From positions 1 to 64,000 of the forward strand of contig CAWCAJ010000010.1 of NCBI GenBank assembly GCA_963793465.1: DNA of 64,000 nt. Reading direction: 5' to 3'. Each line of letters begins with the position of its first letter. The first letter of the stretch is position 1. The DNA is from CAJQPP01 sp963793465 (lineage in GTDB: Bacteria; Planctomycetota; Planctomycetia; Pirellulales; Pirellulaceae). This document shows positions 32,266-40,977 of this stretch, in pieces. A model generated the notes under the pieces. It searched no databases and was not told the DNA's origin. It saw nothing but the letters and a program-made list of their open reading frames with translations. Made by a program: the position numbers and the translations under genes.

Positions 32266-32643
32266 ATGACATGGTGGATCATCAGCTACCTCGTTTTGTA
32301 CGCCGTGCTCGCCGTGGCAGGAGTCTGGGAAGATTATCGCAATCACCGGCCAGCGTGGTTTCTCAATGTTGCCGCTCTCTCCAATCTGACGACCATCTAT
32401 CTGTTTGTGGCCTTCTGGCACCCCGTCCTCCGTGCCCCTTTGGGGCTTGTTGCGCCAGCGGCCTTCGTTGGCGCCATGTGTTGGGAGCTATACCAGGCTG
32501 TCGACGATATTCGCGGACTGGCTTCCGACCCCGAACTCTCAGAGAGACAGCAACGCGTTATGGCTGCTATCACTGCGGTAGCAGTGTTCGTCCTCTGTGT
32601 GCCGGCGTTTGTGGTTGCCGGGATGAGTGCATTCAGATCATGA
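32266..32643 (+). CDS. Small membrane protein
   Basis: 125 residues, ATG 32266 with GGGGAG at 32253-32258. Hydrophobic segments near IISYLVLYAVLAVAGVW, FLNVAALSNLTTIYLFVAFW, LGLVAPAAFVGAMCWELY and ITAVAVFVLCVPAFVVAG. No family recognised. Confidence 0.73.
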   Translation: MTWWIISYLVLYAVLAVAGVWEDYRNHRPAWFLNVAALSNLTTIYLFVAFWHPVLRAPLGLVAPAAFVGAMCWELYQAVDDIRGLASDPELSERQQRVMAAITAVAVFVLCVPAFVVAGMSAFRS

Positions 32644-32652
32644 GCGAGGGGT

Positions 32653-32745
32653 GCCCAACAAACCGGATGCAGTGAACCCCGCGACGGCGTCGCCGTATCA
32701 ATTTGGAAATCACTGCCGCGGGGTCACTGATCCGCAGCATTATGC
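32653..32745 (+). other. attC site 34 (mutated crossover box)
   Basis: R'' GCCCAAC 32653-32659; right box reads ATTATGC (32739-32745) in place of GTTATGC. Arms GAACCCCGCG..GGCG and CGCGGGGTCACTG. 93 bp. The changed G should reduce recombination. Confidence 0.75.
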
Positions 32746-32769
32746 AGCAAGCTCGCGTCCCATCGATGA

Positions 32770-32985
32770 TTTGAAAGAGGGAACTGGCTTGTTTGGTCTG
32801 GCCTTGGCATTCTTTCCGGCATCGTAACGGTGATGATTGCATTTTATCCAATGTCGCAACTTCCGTCCCACAAAGGAGCTCCGACCACAGAAAGCTCTCA
32901 AGCGATTTTCTTTCTCGTTGGATGTCTCGGACTGACTCCCGGAACAGCCGCTCTTTCTGGATTATTGGCACTTGCCCTCCCATAG
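32770..32985 (+). CDS. Small two-segment membrane protein, start unclear
   Basis: An open frame from 32770 to a stop at 32985 with WLVWSGLGILSGIVTVMIAF and a second segment FFLVGCLGLTPG..LSGLLALAL. No ATG precedes the first segment; GTG 32830 and ATG 32833 would drop most of it. A small frameshift near the start is possible. Last gene of the array. Confidence 0.5.
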   Translation, partial: FERGNWLVWSGLGILSGIVTVMIAFYPMSQLPSHKGAPTTESSQAIFFLVGCLGLTPGTAALSGLLALALP

Positions 32986-33236
32986 AAACGAGCGAAGGTT
33001 GTCAAGTTACAAAGCTGAACAAAAGAGGATTAGCCGTATCGAACTAAGAGAATTTGAATTTTGTGGGCGTGGCCTTGTTTACAATGCCTGTATTGCGGCG
33101 ACAGCCTGCGATTCCGACTTGACGCGGGGCGAAATTGGCTGTTGCTCAGTTGTTTTGTTCAATTCAGGTTTCGACAGCCGACAATTCGATCAAATGCCGA
33201 AAGGCGATTGAGTCAATTAGACCGACCCAAAATACG

Positions 33237-33270
33237 AGTTAACAATACGTTGGACCGAAGCCGGTAACTT
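33237..33270 (+). other. attC site 35, left half: right end of array
   Basis: AGTTAAC at 33237-33243 then AATACGTTGGACCGAAGCCGG. No matching right half follows, and no further attC appears in the window. This marks where the array was cut off or fused to the chromosome. Confidence 0.75.
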
Positions 33271-33654
33271 GAGACAAACCATGCCGTCAGTTTCAGAAAA
33301 GAGATACGCATCGATACACTCAATCTTCCTGATCGCCGCCCGGGTCCCTGAGCAAGCGGCGGCGGATGGTTGGTAATTCTGTGCCCGAATTGTAGGCGAC
33401 TCCGCAGATAAAGCCCAGCAAGATCCGCTTTTGAGACCAGGTGTTTGGGTCCCGTCGATTCTGAATGCCTGCAAAACCAACTGCAATGCTACGAATCCAG
33501 CTACATGCCATCTCAACGACCGGATCAGGCTGTGTGGTCACAAGCGCGTCGGCCTGTGGAATGATTTGCGAAACCCGAACTTCAAGACTTCTGGAAAATC
33601 GGCTTGCAACCGGCCAGTTGGTCGATATTGCGACATCAAGCTGGGTTGGGTCGG
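33271..33654. other. Stretch without a clear gene
   Basis: No attC and no convincing gene. One minus-strand frame (about 33320-33511, with RRDPNTWSQKRILLGFICG) has a protein-like look but no recognised family and no good ribosome site. Left as unassigned. Confidence 0.35.
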
Positions 33655-33927
33655 CTAACGTGGTCGGTTTGGTTGGGCGGCGGCTTCGGCAGCTCGGGGT
33701 GATTCCTGCCTGCCTGCAAAGAGACGCTGAGGTCGTTTGAAAACGGCTTGAGTTTGGCCTTCCAGGGTGACCATGGAAACCAGCTCCCAACGTTCTTTCC
33801 CGGCCGAGCTCAAGGCTTCCTGCAGCCGCTCCGGGGACTCGATCAATTCACAGTGGTATTCCCATTTTTGTTGAGCCGCAGCCGCCTCCACACGTTCGTG
33901 CATCATTGGGTTGGTTCCTGAATCCAT
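33655..33927 (-). CDS. DUF4177-like protein
   Basis: 90 residues from ATG 33927 (a second ATG eight codons on is possible). QQKWEYHCELIESPERLQEA, then GKERWELVSMVTLEGQTQ and AVFKRP match the DUF4177 layout, as in the cassette gene at 27230. An extra Ala-rich C-terminal tail. Function unknown. Confidence 0.75.
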   Translation of the reverse strand: MDSGTNPMMHERVEAAAAQQKWEYHCELIESPERLQEALSSAGKERWELVSMVTLEGQTQAVFKRPQRLFAGRQESPRAAEAAAQPNRPR

Positions 33928-34250
33928 GTTAACAGCTATTGCCGGTACGATCTCAGGCCGATATCCCGGCCCGCGTCTGATTGGTTTCTAGCATATCGTT
34001 GGCTTGGGCAGCCCTTAAATTGCCCCTGCCAAGCCCGATATGCTAAGGAAAATCTGGCGAACGAATGACCGGCCTCGTGCCGGGACCGTTGTGGCGGTTC
34101 CGGGAAAGGGGGCCGTCTTCATTATCCCGAACGTTTTCAAGGCCATGCCGCGACACCAAGACAAAACACGCTATTGGCGGGGTATCCGAAGGTTTGGCGG
34201 GTCTTCGGTAGGTAGAGGGCTTCCCGGCCGGTCGCAGGTTCTTTCAGGAG
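33928..34250. other. Intergenic stretch with hairpin
   Basis: No gene seen. Holds the inverted repeat at 33990-34044; the rest is unassigned. Confidence 0.4.
33990..34044. repeat. Long inverted repeat / hairpin
   Basis: AGCATATCG at 33990 pairs with CGATATGCT ending at 34044, and inside these GGCTTGGGCAG pairs with CTGCCAAGCC with a small offset, around a loop CCCTTAAATTGCCC. Could be a terminator-like hairpin without a T tract, or a small palindromic mobile repeat. Confidence 0.6.
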
Positions 34251-34424
34251 AGTTCTGTGGAAGCCCGTATACCGTATAGTGATCTCGTGGGCCACAACAC
34301 GGGGTCTGGCCCAACCGCTGAAGCACCGTTCGGTGGGATGAAACAGTCCGGCTTTGGACGGGAAGGTGGCCTGGAAGGGCTTCATGACTTTGTTGAACAT
34401 CAAACAGTGCCCAGCGCTGGTTGA
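34251..34424 (+). pseudogene. Aldehyde dehydrogenase C-terminal remnant
   Basis: The frame reads VGHNTGSGPTAEAPFGGMKQ, SGFGREGGLEGLHDFVEHQ and stops at 34424. This is the conserved end of the aldehyde (succinate-semialdehyde type) dehydrogenase family. The rest of the gene, including the catalytic Cys, is absent, so it is a fragment. Confidence 0.82.
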
Positions 34425-34554
34425 TTCACCGTTTGCCGCCTGGCGACGAGTAATCGATTCCCGGGCTTGCGGCGTTTCCGTAAATCAAAACCAGCAGAAT
34501 CTGCTAAAATTGATTCAACAAAATCCAGCCGGTGACCAAGAAAATGATTCGAAC

Positions 34555-34977
34555 ATGGATACCGAAAAACTGAAAGAGATCCTGGCCGAGATGCGATTCA
34601 CCCAGGGGATGTCGGATGCCACCTTGCACCATCTGGCAGAGATCGCCCAGCCAGAAACAGTCCGTGCCGGGACCGTGCTGTTCCGCGAAGGCAGCCAGAA
34701 CGGCGATCTGTTTTTGATTCGCAACGGCAAGGTGGCCCTGGAAATCAATGTTCCGGGTAAAGGACAGGTCACGGTTTTGACCGTGGGCCCCGGAGAATTT
34801 GTCGGTTGGTCCGGTTTGATCGGCGACGAAAAAATGACGGCCACCGCCCTGGCGCTGGAAGATACCGAGGTGCTGCGGGCGTCCAGCAGGCAACTTAACG
34901 AGTTATGCGGTACCCACCATGAATTTTGTCATTACCTGATGAGAGGTTTGGCGCAGCGCTCTCACAACGATTGGTAG
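34555..34977 (+). CDS. Cyclic nucleotide-binding-domain protein
   Basis: 140 residues from ATG 34555. A single cNMP-binding beta-roll: AGTVLFREGSQNGDLFLIRN, GPGEFVGWSGLIGDE, TALALEDTEVLRASS. The phosphate-binding cassette is not canonical (no clear GExxxLxxxRxAT), so true cyclic nucleotide binding is uncertain. No DNA-binding domain, so it is not a full CRP. It sits 46 bp ahead of the hydrogenase genes on the same strand; similar single-domain proteins accompany group 3 hydrogenases in some genomes as I recall. Probably a sensor or regulatory subunit of that complex. Confidence 0.8.
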   Translation: MDTEKLKEILAEMRFTQGMSDATLHHLAEIAQPETVRAGTVLFREGSQNGDLFLIRNGKVALEINVPGKGQVTVLTVGPGEFVGWSGLIGDEKMTATALALEDTEVLRASSRQLNELCGTHHEFCHYLMRGLAQRSHNDW

Positions 34978-35023
34978 CCACGCGACTTCAACTGTTGGAC
35001 TTGTTTGCAGACGAGCAGCCATC

Positions 35024-36154
35024 ATGACCCATCCGGACGGAACCCCCGCAGTTGAACGCTTCATCAGCCAACATGCCTTTGCCGACTTGATCCGCTTGTT
35101 GAATGAACAAGGCTATCAGGTCGTGGGCCCGGTCATTGACCAGCAGGCCATCACCTACGGCGTGATTTCCACGATTGACGATCTGCCACGCGGCTGGACG
35201 GATGAACAGGAACCCGGCAAGTATCGTCTCAAACGGCGTGACGATGAAGCGCTGTTCGGGTATGTCGTCGGCCCGCACTCCTGGAAACAATTCCTGTTTC
35301 CGTCCCATTCCAGATTGTCCGAAGCCCACAACACGGACGCCGGATGGCAGTTTCGCACCGCCGAGGAATCCCCACCCCGGTACGCATTTATCGGAGTCCG
35401 CGGCTGCGAGTTGGCAGCCATGCAGGTCCAGGATCGCGTGTTTATCAATGATGTTTTTGTCGACCCGATTTATCAGCCCCGCCGTGAGCAGGCATTGATC
35501 ATCGCCGTCAATTGCACCCAGGCTGCCGCGACCTGTTTTTGTACCTCCATGAATACGGGGCCTCGATGCCAAGCCGGATTCGATCTGGCGTTGACGGAGC
35601 TGGCCGAGGGTTTTGTGGTGGAGATTGGGACGGAAAAAGGCCAGGCTGTGCTGGATACGTTGGCTTCCCGTGATGTAACGACGCAGGAAAACCGCACGGC
35701 GGAACGCTCGCGGCAGAACGCGGTCGATCAGATTGGCAAACATTTGGACACGACGAACATCAGGGAACTGTTGTTTTCCAATCTGGAGCATCCGCAATGG
35801 GAAGATGTTGCCCAGCGTTGTCTGTCGTGCAGCAACTGCACGATGGTCTGCCCCACCTGTTTTTGCAGTTCGGTCAGTGAGGTCGCGGATCTGGCAGGGG
35901 AGCATGTGGAGCGTCATCGACAATGGGATTCCTGCTTCAGTTCGGACTTCAGCTATATCGTCGGCGGCAATGTGCGTGACAATGTGCGTTCCCGATACCG
36001 GCAGTGGCTGACGCACAAGTTGGGGTCCTGGATCGACCAGTTTGGCACGTCGGGATGTGTGGGCTGTGGACGGTGCATCACCTGGTGCCCGGTCGGAATT
36101 GACTTGACGGAAGAGGTTGCCGCAATTCGCGCAGCTGGGAAGGACCCGGAATGA
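35024..36154 (+). CDS. hydB: Hydrogenase iron-sulfur subunit beta (HydB-like)
   Basis: 376 residues, ATG 35024. Contains GVRGCELAAMQVQDRVF near 125-140 and two ferredoxin-like cysteine clusters: CLSCSNCTMVCPTCFC at about 266-281 and CVGCGRCITWCPVG at about 345-358, for [4Fe-4S] electron transfer. This family serves group 3 (3b, sulfhydrogenase) NiFe hydrogenases and anaerobic sulfite reductase subunit A. Stop codon overlaps the next gene start by ATGA. Operon order beta-gamma-delta-alpha is that of the sulfhydrogenases. Confidence 0.88.
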   Translation: MTHPDGTPAVERFISQHAFADLIRLLNEQGYQVVGPVIDQQAITYGVISTIDDLPRGWTDEQEPGKYRLKRRDDEALFGYVVGPHSWKQFLFPSHSRLSEAHNTDAGWQFRTAEESPPRYAFIGVRGCELAAMQVQDRVFINDVFVDPIYQPRREQALIIAVNCTQAAATCFCTSMNTGPRCQAGFDLALTELAEGFVVEIGTEKGQAVLDTLASRDVTTQENRTAERSRQNAVDQIGKHLDTTNIRELLFSNLEHPQWEDVAQRCLSCSNCTMVCPTCFCSSVSEVADLAGEHVERHRQWDSCFSSDFSYIVGGNVRDNVRSRYRQWLTHKLGSWIDQFGTSGCVGCGRCITWCPVGIDLTEEVAAIRAAGKDPE

Positions 36155-37026
36155 AGGCCTCCCGCACCACCCCCCGGCCGGGCACCGTCCAACGAGCGAA
36201 CCCCTGGCTGACGCACACGGCGGTCATCGAGCATATCAGCGACGAAGTGGCAGGTGTGGCAACCTGGGAGTTGTCATTTCAGGACCCTGCCGTGGCCCGT
36301 GCCTACCGGTTCGCGCCCGGACAGTTCAACATGCTGTATCTGCCCGGTGCCGGCGAAATTCCGATCTCGTTAAGTGCCGATCCCCGCTCCTCAAAATCGT
36401 GGGCCCACACGATTCGCGTGGTGGGAAATGTCACGCGAACGCTGGCCCAACTGAAACCGGGAGCGACACTGGGGCTGCGTGGCCCCTTTGGCAGGGGCTG
36501 GCCCATGGATGCCTGCAACGGGCGAGACGTCATTCTGGTGGCGGGGGGGATCGGGTTGGCTCCCCTGCGGCCGGCCATCTACGAGTTGCTTCACGATCGG
36601 CAGCGATATGGCCGGCTGAACCTGCTGTACGGAGCCCGGTCGCCAGAGACGATTCTGTATACCCGCCAGTTCGAGGATTGGGATCGGCGGGACCTGTTGA
36701 TCAAGACCACGGTCGATCGGGCAACTGCTGGTTGGATGCGTAACGTGGGCGTCGTTACCGTGTTGCTGGAACGGCTGCTCACATTTGATCCCGCCAACAC
36801 GGTTTTGTTCTGCTGTGGACCCGAGGTGATGATGAAGTTCACGGCGAAAACGGCCCTGGCACGGGGAATCGACGCCTCGCGAATCTGGATCTCTACCGAG
36901 CGGAATATGCAATGTGCCATCGGACATTGTGGTCATTGTCAGTTTGGGCCGGAGTTCATTTGTAAGGACGGTCCCGTCTTTCGCTATGATCGGATCGTGG
37001 ACCTGCTGGATGTCGAGGGCCTGTAA
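36151..37026 (+). CDS. hydG: Hydrogenase FAD/NAD(P)-binding subunit gamma (HydG-like)
   Basis: 291 residues, ATG 36151. Ferredoxin-reductase fold: FAD-binding YRFAPGQFNMLYLPG, NAD(P)-binding VILVAGGIGLAPLRPAI, and a C-terminal [2Fe-2S] cysteine set CAIGHCGHCQFGPEFIC from about 254. Passes electrons between the hydrogenase and NAD(P)H in the cytoplasm. Overlaps the upstream gene; the next gene starts 2 bp after its stop. Confidence 0.9.
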   Translation: MKASRTTPRPGTVQRANPWLTHTAVIEHISDEVAGVATWELSFQDPAVARAYRFAPGQFNMLYLPGAGEIPISLSADPRSSKSWAHTIRVVGNVTRTLAQLKPGATLGLRGPFGRGWPMDACNGRDVILVAGGIGLAPLRPAIYELLHDRQRYGRLNLLYGARSPETILYTRQFEDWDRRDLLIKTTVDRATAGWMRNVGVVTVLLERLLTFDPANTVLFCCGPEVMMKFTAKTALARGIDASRIWISTERNMQCAIGHCGHCQFGPEFICKDGPVFRYDRIVDLLDVEGL

Positions 37027-37027
37027 C

Positions 37028-37822
37028 GTGTCACGTAAACCAAAACTGGGCGTTTTCAAATTTGCATCCTGCGATGGTTGCCAGTTGTCGCTGCTCAGCG
37101 TCGAAGACGAGCTGTTGCATATTGCCGGAGCCATCGACATCGCCTATTTCCTGGAAGCCACCAGTCGCATGGACCCCGGTCCCTACGATATTGCGCTGGT
37201 GGAAGGATCCATTACCACGGAACATGATCGCCAGCGAATTCAATCCATCCGGAATGACTCGAAATTCCTGGTGACCATCGGTGCCTGTGCGACCTCCGGC
37301 GGTATTCAGGCTCTGCGAAACGGTGCGGATTGCGATGAATTTGTGAATGCCATCTATGCGACTCCCGATTTCATTTCGACACTTGACACGTCCACGGCAA
37401 TCGCGGATCACGTCAAAGTTGATTTTGAACTGCGTGGTTGTCCCATCAGCCAACAGCAACTGCTGGAGGTGATCCGGTCATTGCTGGCCGGACGCCGGCC
37501 GCGAATTCCTGCGCACAGCGTCTGCCTGGACTGCAAGCGTCGCGGTACGGTGTGCGTGATGGTCAGCCGCAATACTCCCTGCCTGGGCCCGATCACTCAA
37601 TCCGGTTGCCATGCGATTTGCCCGACGTTTAACCGGGGGTGTTATGGCTGTTTTGGTCCCGTCGGCCAGGCCAATCTGGTCAGCCTGGGCAATCACGTCC
37701 TCGATAACCAGGCACAACGGGACCAGGTGATTGCGGACCTCCGCAGTTTCAATGCGGCGGCTCCCGAATTTCAGGCGGAGGCCAGGCGGCTGCAGGACGC
37801 GGGCCGGGAGCAACGACCATGA
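37028..37822 (+). CDS. hydD: NiFe hydrogenase small subunit (HydD-like)
   Basis: 264 residues, GTG 37028. Proximal cluster motif ASCDGCQLSLL near 14-24, then TIGACATSGGIQAL and RGCPISQQQLLEV. The C-terminal CLDCKRRG ... CLGPITQSGCHAICPTFNRG region supplies further Fe-S ligands. No Tat signal, so cytoplasmic, as expected for group 3. Overlaps the large-subunit start by ATGA. Confidence 0.9.
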   Translation: MSRKPKLGVFKFASCDGCQLSLLSVEDELLHIAGAIDIAYFLEATSRMDPGPYDIALVEGSITTEHDRQRIQSIRNDSKFLVTIGACATSGGIQALRNGADCDEFVNAIYATPDFISTLDTSTAIADHVKVDFELRGCPISQQQLLEVIRSLLAGRRPRIPAHSVCLDCKRRGTVCVMVSRNTPCLGPITQSGCHAICPTFNRGCYGCFGPVGQANLVSLGNHVLDNQAQRDQVIADLRSFNAAAPEFQAEARRLQDAGREQRP

Positions 37823-39114
37823 CCGCACGCACGATCAAGGTCAAGGCGCTCACTCGGGTGGAAGGGGAAGGCGGATTGTACATCCGTTTGAATGGTGAAA
37901 ACGTCGAGGATGTGCGGCTGGAAATTTACGAGCCGCCCCGCCTGTTCGAGTCGTTCTTACGTGGCCGCGCTATGGAAGATGTTCCCGACATCACCGCGCG
38001 TATTTGCGGGATTTGTCCGGTCGCCTATCAGATGAGCAGCGTTCATGCGCTGGAAGCGGCCCTCGGAATTCAGGTAACCTCTACGGTTCGTGGCTTGCGA
38101 CGGCTGCTTTACTGTGGCGAGTGGATTGAAAGCCACACGCTGCATATGTATCTGCTGAACGCCCCCGATTTCCTGGGCTTCGAAAGCGGTTTGGAAATGG
38201 CCGAAAAATATCCGGAACAGGTGAATCGCGGTCTGCGGATGAAAAAGATCGGCAACCAACTGCTGGAGGTGCTCGGTGGGCGAGCGATCCACCCGGTCAA
38301 CGTTTGTGTCGGTGGATTCTATCGATTGCCACGCACTGAGGAGTTGCAGCGCTTGCTGCCGGATCTCGAGTGGTGTTTGCAAGCCGCCATGGACACGACT
38401 CGCTGGGTGGCCCAATTCGATTTTCCGGATTTCACGAGAGATTATCAGATGGTGTCGTTGTGTCACGACGAAGAATATCCGATGAACGAAGGTGATATCG
38501 CGACCAGTCACCGGGAGCGGATCCGCGTTGCCAACTTTGAGGACGAGTTTGAGGAAATTCATGTGGAACATTCCACGGCCCTGCATGCCCGGCGAACAAA
38601 AACAGCAGCAACCTATCTCTGTGGCCCGTTGCCTCGCGTCAATCTGAACCTTGACCGACTGGCACCTGCGGCACGACGAGTCATGGATGAACTGAAGATC
38701 GATTGGCCCTGCCTCAACCCCTTCCAGAGTATCGTGGCCCGCGGTCTGGAGTTGATACATGCCTATGCCGAAGCGCTGCAGATCATCCGCGAATACTCAC
38801 CCCTGGGTCCGCCTCGTGCCCAATATGAATATCGCCAGGCGGAGGGCTGTGCCGCCACCGAAGCGCCAAGGGGCCTTTTGTACCACCGGTATCAAGTGGA
38901 TGATCGGGGCAAAATCGTGATGGCCAAAATCGTGCCACCCACCTCGCAAAATCAGGCCCAGATCGAATCCGATTTGAGAGCGCGGATTCCTTTCATCTTG
39001 AGTTCCCACGAATCGGATACGGCCAGGCAATGCGAAAATCTTGTCCGCTGCTACGATCCCTGCATCAGCTGTTCCACGCACTTTCTGAATGTGGAGATGC
39101 AACGGCATGACTAA
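37819..39114 (+). CDS. hydA: NiFe hydrogenase large subunit (HydA-like, group 3b type)
   Basis: 431 residues, ATG 37819. Both NiFe-binding motifs are complete: L1 RICGICPVAYQMSSVHALE near residue 60-78 and L2 CYDPCISCSTHFLNV near 411-425. A ten-residue tail (FLNVEMQRHD) follows the CxxCSTH, the normal site of maturation cleavage. Bidirectional, NAD(P)-linked H2 oxidation/evolution, possibly with sulfur reduction, is the family activity. The maturation protease gene overlaps its end. No hyp genes are in the window. Confidence 0.92.
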   Translation: MTARTIKVKALTRVEGEGGLYIRLNGENVEDVRLEIYEPPRLFESFLRGRAMEDVPDITARICGICPVAYQMSSVHALEAALGIQVTSTVRGLRRLLYCGEWIESHTLHMYLLNAPDFLGFESGLEMAEKYPEQVNRGLRMKKIGNQLLEVLGGRAIHPVNVCVGGFYRLPRTEELQRLLPDLEWCLQAAMDTTRWVAQFDFPDFTRDYQMVSLCHDEEYPMNEGDIATSHRERIRVANFEDEFEEIHVEHSTALHARRTKTAATYLCGPLPRVNLNLDRLAPAARRVMDELKIDWPCLNPFQSIVARGLELIHAYAEALQIIREYSPLGPPRAQYEYRQAEGCAATEAPRGLLYHRYQVDDRGKIVMAKIVPPTSQNQAQIESDLRARIPFILSSHESDTARQCENLVRCYDPCISCSTHFLNVEMQRHD

Positions 39115-39639
39115 CCAACCAGGCAGACTGATTGTCGGAATTGGCAGCGCTCTTGGAGAAGATCAGGCGGGATGGCTGGTGGCCGATGAAGTTCGCGGCG
39201 CTGATTTTTCAGCTGCCTGCGGATTCACGGCACAGAGGTGCGTATTGCCAAGTCGCCTCTCGATTTGCTGAATTGGCTGGATGAATGCGGGAACAACCCG
39301 TTTGACTGCCTGTTGATCTGTGATGCCTGCCGAGGGCTGGAAGACACGGGCAGCGTCCGTCATTGGACTTGGCCGACGGACGAACTACACCATTGTCGCT
39401 TTTCCGGCACACACGACTTCGGATTGGCTGCCACACTCACGCTGGCCGACCAACTGGGGCGGTTGCCGCCGGTGGTCGCCATATGGGGCATCCCCATTGA
39501 CGGGCGACCAGCGGATTCGCGGATGTCTCAACCGCTTCCCGAAATCCCGGGTTCATTGGCTCAGGAAATGCTCGATTGGCAGCCAGGTGTGGGAGCTTGC
39601 CAGACACCCCAGCGGCCATCGCGGGGATCACAAGATTGA
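39107..39639 (+). pseudogene. Hydrogenase maturation protease, frameshifted
   Basis: ATG 39107 overlaps the large-subunit stop. First frame reads GRLIVGIGSALGEDQAGWLV (GxGxxxxED metal site) up to about 39190-39220; the homologous frame then continues from TEVRIAKSPLDLLNWLDE through CLLICDACRGL and THDFGLAATL to 39639. The Asp in DACRG and the His in THDFGL fit the nickel-sensing site of HycI/HoxW-type endopeptidases. A single indel breaks the gene; if real, maturation of the hydrogenase above would need another protease. Confidence 0.75.
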
Positions 39640-40251
39640 CGACCATCATGGGTGCTCGCAAGTCTTGATTGGCAATCCACAGGCACGGGTTGGCCGTGGT
39701 CCGAACCAGTCGTGCCCCCTCGGGGTAGGACCCCCAATCTGGCGGCCGGTCGCACGGTCCCCGGGGTCGTCTGCGGTCACAAATAGTGCCGACCAAGATG
39801 TTTCAGGAATTTTTCACCAGAAATGCGTAACCTCGACGAACCATCCTTTCCTTGACCCGTCTATGTTATTAACCACCCACAGCAGGGTGGCCGAGTTCAA
39901 CGAATCGTCTTTAAAACCAACTTCATCATGTTTGCATACTTAACGTTGCGTCAACCAGAGTTCGCCACTTTGGCAAGGTCCTGCCGCCTGCCCCGCGCAA
40001 GCGTCTGCCGTCGACTGTGCAATGGATTCAATTCACTGCCAACGATCGCCGTACGCACTCAGGATGCCCAACTCGAGATGCCGGAAACTTGACGCCTGGT
40101 CACGATGTGAAAGCACATGACCCGGTGTCACATGGCACCGGGTTTTTTTGTGGTGCACGTGATGACAAGGGTCGCCCGATCCAGCACGGAAATCGCTGGA
40201 CTCAACCATTCAACTGACCAAGTGCAGCACCTGACAAACCGCAGCGGAACC
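39640..40251. other. Intergenic stretch ahead of tRNA array
   Basis: About 610 bp with no gene recognised, apart from the strong terminator at 40120-40149. I looked for a tRNA or small RNA before the terminator and saw no cloverleaf. Confidence 0.45.
40120..40149 (+). terminator. Rho-independent terminator
   Basis: Perfect 8-bp stem ACCCGGTG / CACCGGGT around a seven-base loop, followed by seven T. Lies about 480 bp after the protease gene and 100 bp before the first tRNA, so it may end an unrecognised transcript. Confidence 0.85.
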
Positions 40252-40323
40252 GGCTTGGTAGCTGAGAAGGTTTAGCACCTGATTGAAGACCAGGAGACGA
40301 GGATTCGAGCGCCTCCCAAGCCA
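40252..40323 (+). tRNA. tRNA-Phe(GAA), degenerate
   Basis: Acceptor GGCTTGG/CCAAGCC, D arm GCTGAGAAGGTTTAGC, anticodon loop TTGAAGA, T loop with TTCGAGC. Anticodon stem and T stem each have a mismatch. First gene of the array. Confidence 0.7.
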
Positions 40324-40362
40324 CTGCAAACCGGGATGCGGCGGTGCAACCGAAACAGATAT

Positions 40363-40434
40363 GCCTCGTTCGTCTAATGGGAGGATAGCGGGCTTTCAAT
40401 CCGCAGACGGAGGGTTCGATTCCCCCACGAGGTA
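40363..40434 (+). tRNA. tRNA-Glu(TTC)
   Basis: Acceptor GCCTCGT/ACGAGGT, anticodon loop CTTTCAA on a GCGGG/TCCGC stem, T arm GGAGGGTTCGATTCCCCC. No encoded CCA. Confidence 0.9.
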
Positions 40435-40492
40435 CTGAGATGATCCCAACGGAAATTGCCGGCCACTTTGGAAAATGATTGGAAATTGATCG

Positions 40493-40566
40493 AGTCGAGG
40501 TGCAGATGGCAGCACGCGTGGTTTGGGACCACGAGGGTGCGGGTTCGACCCCCGCGGACTCGACTG
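40493..40566 (+). tRNA. tRNA-Pro(TGG)
   Basis: Acceptor AGTCGAG/CTCGACT, anticodon loop TTTGGGA on CGTGG/CCACG, T arm GCGGGTTCGACCCCCGC. The 3' end GGACTCGACTGATGCC is repeated once directly downstream (from about 40572). Confidence 0.88.
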
Positions 40567-40714
40567 ATGCCCGGACTCGACTGATGCCAAATGGTTTCGA
40601 GAGCCGGATGAAATCACAAACCGTCAGCCTACGAATCACCAAATATTGAAAGGAGACAGGCCATGATGACACGACAACGTTGGAAACACGCTCACGCGAT
40701 TGGCAAGGCAATGC

Positions 40715-40788
40715 GAGGTCGTGGTGTCAACGGTTAGCACAGCTGACTTTTAATCAGCACGGTGGGGGTTCGAATCCCTCCGACCTCA
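40715..40788 (+). tRNA. tRNA-Lys(TTT)
   Basis: Acceptor GAGGTCG/CGACCTC, anticodon loop CTTTTAA on GCTGA/TCAGC, T arm GGGGGTTCGAATCCCTC. Confidence 0.9.
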
Positions 40789-40851
40789 TCCGGTCGTGGT
40801 TCGCAACAGCGACAGCGGGCCCAGCCTGGTAGTCGTGGACCCCAGGCGACA

Positions 40852-40924
40852 GGCGTGTAGCTCAGTGGTCCAGAGCGGGTGTCTTATAAGCACCAGGTCG
40901 CGGGTTCAATTCCTGCCACGCCCA
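40852..40924 (+). tRNA. tRNA-Ile(TAT)
   Basis: Acceptor GGCGTG/CACGCC, D arm TAGCTCAGTGGTCCAGAGC, anticodon loop CTTATAA on GGTGT/GCACC, T arm GCGGGTTCAATTCCTGC. The TAT anticodon reads AUA directly; most bacteria use a CAT tRNA modified by TilS instead. Confidence 0.8.
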
Positions 40925-40977
40925 TTTCCAGACAGCCGCGTCCAGAAAAGCCAGGAGTCACAGTCACAGAACAAAGC

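Noticed and set aside
39880..39960. tRNA-like text (AGGGTGGCCGAGTT) ahead of the tRNA array
   Set aside because: No acceptor or T arm can be drawn around it.
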